From Streptomyces olivochromogenes (GTDB lineage: Bacteria > Actinomycetota > Actinomycetes > Streptomycetales > Streptomycetaceae), in contig NZ_KQ948466.1 in assembly GCF_001514115.1 (NCBI RefSeq), positions 1 to 64,000 of the forward strand: a stretch of 64,000 nt of DNA. Reading direction: 5' to 3'. The position numbers were made by a program, and so were the translations under genes. Below the pieces are notes generated by a model. It worked only from the letters and a program-made list of their open reading frames with translations, searched no databases and was not told the DNA's origin. Within the stretch, counting starts at the first letter, position 1. The number at the start of each line of letters is the position of its first letter. Shown here in pieces: positions 60,683 through 64,000 of the stretch.

Positions 60683-62635
60683 CTAGCCGCGGAACCTGAG
60701 GACGGTGGTGAACCCCTCGGCGCCGTCGGCGAAGCCGGTGCCGACCAGCGTGGTGGTGGGTTCCTTGCGCCCGAAGCCGGCGGAGTACCAGCCCAACGGC
60801 GGGTCGCTCTCGCCGCGATGCGCCCGCCAGGACAGCTGCCCGGGCAGGTCGAGCACCGCGGAGCGGTCCTCGCCGTCGCGGGTCCAGGTGAGCACTGCCC
60901 GGTTGTCCGCCAGGTCCGCGGCGATCGCCGGGCCGAGGTGGAACGCCAGGTGCACGGCCCGGCGTGGGCCAAGCACCTCGTCGACGATCCTCAACTCCTG
61001 GCCCGCGGCCGTCAGTTCCACCCGGCGGCGGTGCACCGAACCCTGATAGCCGTCGTGCTCGGCGACCCAACGGGCCGCCCTTTCACCGGAGTTGTCCACG
61101 TCCAGGACGCGGGTGCGGGCATGCCGGGTCCACAGGAACGGGCCACCGGAGACGGACTGGTCGGTGCCGTCCAGTTGCAGGGTGTTGTGGCCGAGGGTCG
61201 ACCGGAAGTACTGCCGCCACTCGGGTTGCCCGTGGTAGCAGTACGTCCCCGGGTCGGCGAGCACGTCGACACCGTCGTGCCGGACCTCTACGGACAGCGC
61301 GTCCGCGTGGGCATGCGCGGCGATGGACAGGAAGCCGTGCGGACCACCGTCGCAGCGACACCAGATCTCTCCCGGACCGCGCAGGACGGTGAGCCCCGCG
61401 TCGGCGAAGTGAGCCGGTCGGCTTGCCGGGCGGGTGACGGCCGTTCCGTTCTCCGGGTACGGCCGGATGAGCGCGGCCAGCAGCGGGGTGCGTACATCGG
61501 TGCCGGTCACCGCCGGCCACCATGCGAGCCGGCCGAACACGGCGTCGCCGGTGGCCAGCAGCGAGCCCCAGCGGTCTGTGCCCTCGCCATCCAGGATCAG
61601 GCCGTAGCCGTCGTCCGCGTCCCCCTGGCGGGGCGGTCGCAGCCGGTTGTCCACTACGGCGGCGAGCGCGTCGGTCATCCGCAGCAGCACCAGCCGGAGC
61701 GACGCGGGGACCGGCACGTCGGCGGCATCCGCCTCGGCCACCGCGGCCAGGCCGAGTTCCAGCACGAGTCCGTGGTACTCGGTCGCCAACTCGCGGTTGA
61801 GGCCGGAGTCGAAGGTGTTGGCGCGCAGCTGCCGCTCCAGCGAGCGCAGCGCTTCGGATCGCCAACGCGCCGACGAGGGGAACCAGTTGAACGCGCAGGC
61901 CGCGGCGGACTGCCCGGCGGCCTCGGCGATGACGTGGTTGTTCGCCGAAGACCCCCGGCTGGGGAAGGCGGCCAGCCAGCGCTGGTGGTGCCAGATCTGG
62001 TTCAGCGCGACCCGGTTGTCCTCGAACAGCTCGGCCGCGCCCGGCCAGCCGTCGAGCAGCCGACGGATCCACACCCAGGACAGCAGCCGGATGCCCAGTT
62101 CGATGCCGCTGATCCAGTGCACGCCTTGCAGCGGCGGGTTGGCCGCCCACCACGACCGCAGATGCTCGGCGACGCGCTCGGCATACCGCTCGTCCCCGGT
62201 GACCGCGTAGGCGGCGGCGAGCACGGTGAGGTACTGGTGCCGCGAGGGCTCCCAGATCTGCTTGATGTCCCCGGCCACGTCCTCGTTCCGGTACGGCACG
62301 TCGAAGGCGTAGCCCGACGGGGCCCGGCGCCCGGTCTTCGGGTCGTACGACCAGTCCGGGTCGGTGAGGTCGTCGCGGACCACCCCGAAGAACTCAGCGT
62401 GCCCGGCCATCAGTTGGTCCGCCTCGGCGACGAGCCGTTTCACGGCGTCCGGCGGCACCTCGGCGACCGTCCCCGCGGGCAGGACGGCGGTGAAGCGGGC
62501 GCCGGTCACGCTCGGGCAGTCGGGCCGCGCCGACCGCCACCGCCGCCTGCGCACCGCGTCACCCGCCCGGCCCGCGACCTCGCGCGGGCCCATCCGGGAC
62601 AGCCGCCGCAGGTACCAGCCCGCGCTCATCGTCAT
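60683..62635 (-). CDS. heparinase II/III family protein
   Basis: A 650-aa protein with an (alpha/alpha) toroid N-terminal half (HYLTVLAAAYAVTGDERYAER and GVHWISGIELGIRLLSWVWIRR) and a C-terminal beta-sandwich (HGFLSIAAHAHADALSVEVRHDGVDVLADPGTYCYHG), the heparinase II/III hallmark with conserved His and Tyr. Such proteins are polysaccharide lyases and recur in exopolysaccharide operons. No signal peptide is visible, so a cytoplasmic or membrane-associated role is suggested. ATG at 62635 overlaps the upstream gene (ATGA). The longer open frame to 63991 is an overlap artefact. Confidence 0.9.
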   Translation of the reverse strand: MTMSAGWYLRRLSRMGPREVAGRAGDAVRRRRWRSARPDCPSVTGARFTAVLPAGTVAEVPPDAVKRLVAEADQLMAGHAEFFGVVRDDLTDPDWSYDPKTGRRAPSGYAFDVPYRNEDVAGDIKQIWEPSRHQYLTVLAAAYAVTGDERYAERVAEHLRSWWAANPPLQGVHWISGIELGIRLLSWVWIRRLLDGWPGAAELFEDNRVALNQIWHHQRWLAAFPSRGSSANNHVIAEAAGQSAAACAFNWFPSSARWRSEALRSLERQLRANTFDSGLNRELATEYHGLVLELGLAAVAEADAADVPVPASLRLVLLRMTDALAAVVDNRLRPPRQGDADDGYGLILDGEGTDRWGSLLATGDAVFGRLAWWPAVTGTDVRTPLLAALIRPYPENGTAVTRPASRPAHFADAGLTVLRGPGEIWCRCDGGPHGFLSIAAHAHADALSVEVRHDGVDVLADPGTYCYHGQPEWRQYFRSTLGHNTLQLDGTDQSVSGGPFLWTRHARTRVLDVDNSGERAARWVAEHDGYQGSVHRRRVELTAAGQELRIVDEVLGPRRAVHLAFHLGPAIAADLADNRAVLTWTRDGEDRSAVLDLPGQLSWRAHRGESDPPLGWYSAGFGRKEPTTTLVGTGFADGAEGFTTVLRFRG

Positions 62636-64000
62636 CGCGTCCTCGCCAACGTCACCGGCGCACCGCCGGCCAGGCCGGCCTGCACGGCGAGGGTGGCCGA
62701 GGTGGTGGCGACCAGCGACTCCAGCGGCACCGGCATCGGCCCGCCGGTCCGCACGGCCTTGATGAACGCGGCCAGCTCGGCGTTCTGGCCCTTGTCCCGG
62801 GCCTTGGGCAGCCGTGAACTGACCCACTTCTTGCGGCTGTAGACCGAGGCACGGACAAAGTCGTCGAGCCGCAGCACCTTGCCGTCCGCGACCAGGTCCA
62901 GCGTCTCCTTGGGGAAGCCGGGCGCGCCGGTGGTGACGTAGCTGATGGTGGCGGTGGATCCGTCCGGGTAGCGCAGGACGACCTGGAGGTCCTCGTTGCC
63001 GGGCGCGGCTGTCGCGTACACCGAGACCGGGTCGGCTTCGAGCAGCCAGCTCGCCGTGTCGATGAAGTGGCCGCCCTCGCCGGCGAACCGCGAGCCCTCG
63101 GCGCCCTGTTGGAGGTACCAGCTGCCGTGCTGCAGCTTGCCCGCGTTGACCAGGTAGCGCAGGCTCGCCGGACCGGTCCGGGCGCCGAACCGCTTCCTGG
63201 CCTCCTGGAGCAGCGGCGCGAACCGGCGGTTGAAGCCCACCTGCAGCCGGTCGTTGCCGGACTCCTCCACCGCCGCGAGTACGTCGGCCAGCTCGTCCTC
63301 GGTGAGCGCCAGGGGCTTCTCCACGAACACCGTCTTGCCGGCCAGCAGTGCCTGCCGGGTCAGTTCGGCGTGCGAGCTGTGCCGGGTGGCCACAAACACC
63401 GCGTCGATCGACGTGTCGCCAAGCACGGCGTCCAGGTCCGTGGTCGCCTGGGCGAAGCCGAACTTCCGCTGCGCGTTGGCCGCGGACAGCGCCGTCGTGG
63501 TGACGACGGCCGACAGCTCGACGCCTTCGCGCTGCGCCAGGTGCGGCAGCAGCATCGACGTCGCGTAGTTTCCCGCGCCGATGAACGCGAGACGCACCGG
63601 CGTCTTGGCGGCCCGGGCCGGCGTGGAGACTCCGCCGCCGGGTCGCTTCACCGCGGGCACGGCCACCGCCGGGGCCCCCGCTTCCTCCGCTTCCCCCGCG
63701 TGTTCGGGGTACCGGAACAGCACGGCCACGGCCTTCAGCTCGCCGTCCTTCAGTCGCTGGTACGTCTCGACCGCGTCGTCGAAGTCGGCGATGTGGGAGA
63801 CCAGGGGCTCCACGTCGACGCTGCCGCGGGCGACGAGGTCGAGGAAGCACGCCAGGTTGCGGCGCTCGGTCCAGCGCACGTAGCCGATCGGGTAGTCCCG
63901 CCCTTCGAGCTCGTACTCCGGGTCGTAGCGCCCGGGGCCGTACGAGCGCGAGAAGCGGACGTCGAGCTCCTTCTCGTAGTACGCGTTCCACGGCAGGTCC
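62632..64000 (-). CDS. two-domain oxidoreductase (MDR plus Gfo/Idh), 5' partial
   Basis: The frame stays open to the window edge, so the start lies outside. The visible N-terminal part (about 120 residues) is the C-terminal end of a zinc-alcohol-dehydrogenase-type (MDR) domain: YEKELDVRFSRSYGPGRYD, DYPIGYVRWTERRNLACFLDLVARGSVD. A short linker leads to a Gfo/Idh/MocA domain with VRLAFIGAGNYATSMLLPHL and VFVEKPLALTEDEL. Bi-domain dehydrogenases of this type sit in exopolysaccharide clusters next to heparinase genes and may oxidise or epimerise a sugar. It starts the visible, leftward coupled cluster. Confidence 0.88.
   Translation of the reverse strand, partial: DLPWNAYYEKELDVRFSRSYGPGRYDPEYELEGRDYPIGYVRWTERRNLACFLDLVARGSVDVEPLVSHIADFDDAVETYQRLKDGELKAVAVLFRYPEHAGEAEEAGAPAVAVPAVKRPGGGVSTPARAAKTPVRLAFIGAGNYATSMLLPHLAQREGVELSAVVTTTALSAANAQRKFGFAQATTDLDAVLGDTSIDAVFVATRHSSHAELTRQALLAGKTVFVEKPLALTEDELADVLAAVEESGNDRLQVGFNRRFAPLLQEARKRFGARTGPASLRYLVNAGKLQHGSWYLQQGAEGSRFAGEGGHFIDTASWLLEADPVSVYATAAPGNEDLQVVLRYPDGSTATISYVTTGAPGFPKETLDLVADGKVLRLDDFVRASVYSRKKWVSSRLPKARDKGQNAELAAFIKAVRTGGPMPVPLESLVATTSATLAVQAGLAGGAPVTLARTR

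Noticed and set aside
62636..63991. Long N-terminal extension of the heparinase-like gene
   Set aside because: Arg/Pro-rich shadow of the two-domain oxidoreductase; the ATGA overlap at 62635 gives a clean start.

Overview
The window reads as chromosome from a high-GC actinomycete, most likely a Streptomyces or close relative. Coding density is high, many genes start with GTG, adjacent genes often overlap by 4 bp (ATGA/GTGA), and the gene families are typical of the genus: SpoIIE-type GAF/PAS phosphatase, double-domain Usp, several LacI/ROK/GntR sugar regulators, and Tat-exported glycoside hydrolases. I saw no tRNA, rRNA, IS element, prophage or CRISPR array. Species and database identities cannot be given from the sequence alone.

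Left part (1-14150): ordinary core and accessory genes. These are a short secreted M1 metallopeptidase, a MarR-drrAB-type ABC exporter operon, a Gfo/Idh oxidoreductase, a LysE exporter plus MFS transporter divergent from a LysR/LysG regulator, a large orphan PP2C phosphatase, an XRE regulator divergent from an alpha/beta hydrolase, a NUDIX hydrolase and a small conserved protein.

Middle (14157-45076): an approximately 31-kb carbohydrate-degradation island. One theme is 1,3-linked glucan of the kind found in fungal walls: GH16 (beta-1,3-glucanase type, with two discoidin domains), GH87 alpha-1,3-glucanase (1423 aa, nine modules) and GH64 beta-1,3-glucanase. A Tat-exported beta-helix protein shares a LacI-type operator with GH64. 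The second theme is alpha-galactoside use: a ROK regulator, an ABC importer, secreted GH27 with a CBM35-like domain, GH95 and an SGNH esterase run as one leftward set, and a cytoplasmic GH36 alpha-galactosidase is divergent. Two LacI regulators, a Usp protein, a lipoprotein and a gntR - unknown - GMC oxidoreductase operon are interspersed. Intergenic gaps hold operator-like palindromes and imperfect 19-23 bp tandem repeats.

Right part (46260-64000, running off the window): a leftward, mostly translationally coupled cluster of 15 genes for a cell-surface or exported polysaccharide. In transcription order it encodes a two-domain oxidoreductase (5' end outside), a heparinase II/III-like protein, a beta-helix lipoprotein, an O-antigen polymerase/ligase-like protein, GT4, a C-methyltransferase, a sugar-1-phosphate cytidylyltransferase-like protein, a PIG-L deacetylase, an SDR epimerase/dehydratase, a DUF4910-type peptidase-like protein, a Wzx-like flippase, GT2, a polysaccharide pyruvyl transferase, an RmlC-like epimerase and a GSA-type aminotransferase. 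Together they suggest a pyruvylated glycan carrying an unusual, probably CDP-activated, C-methylated and aminated sugar. A PAP2 phosphatase faces the cluster end. The best candidate for something undescribed is the sugar-modification module with a peptidase-like enzyme inside this cluster.
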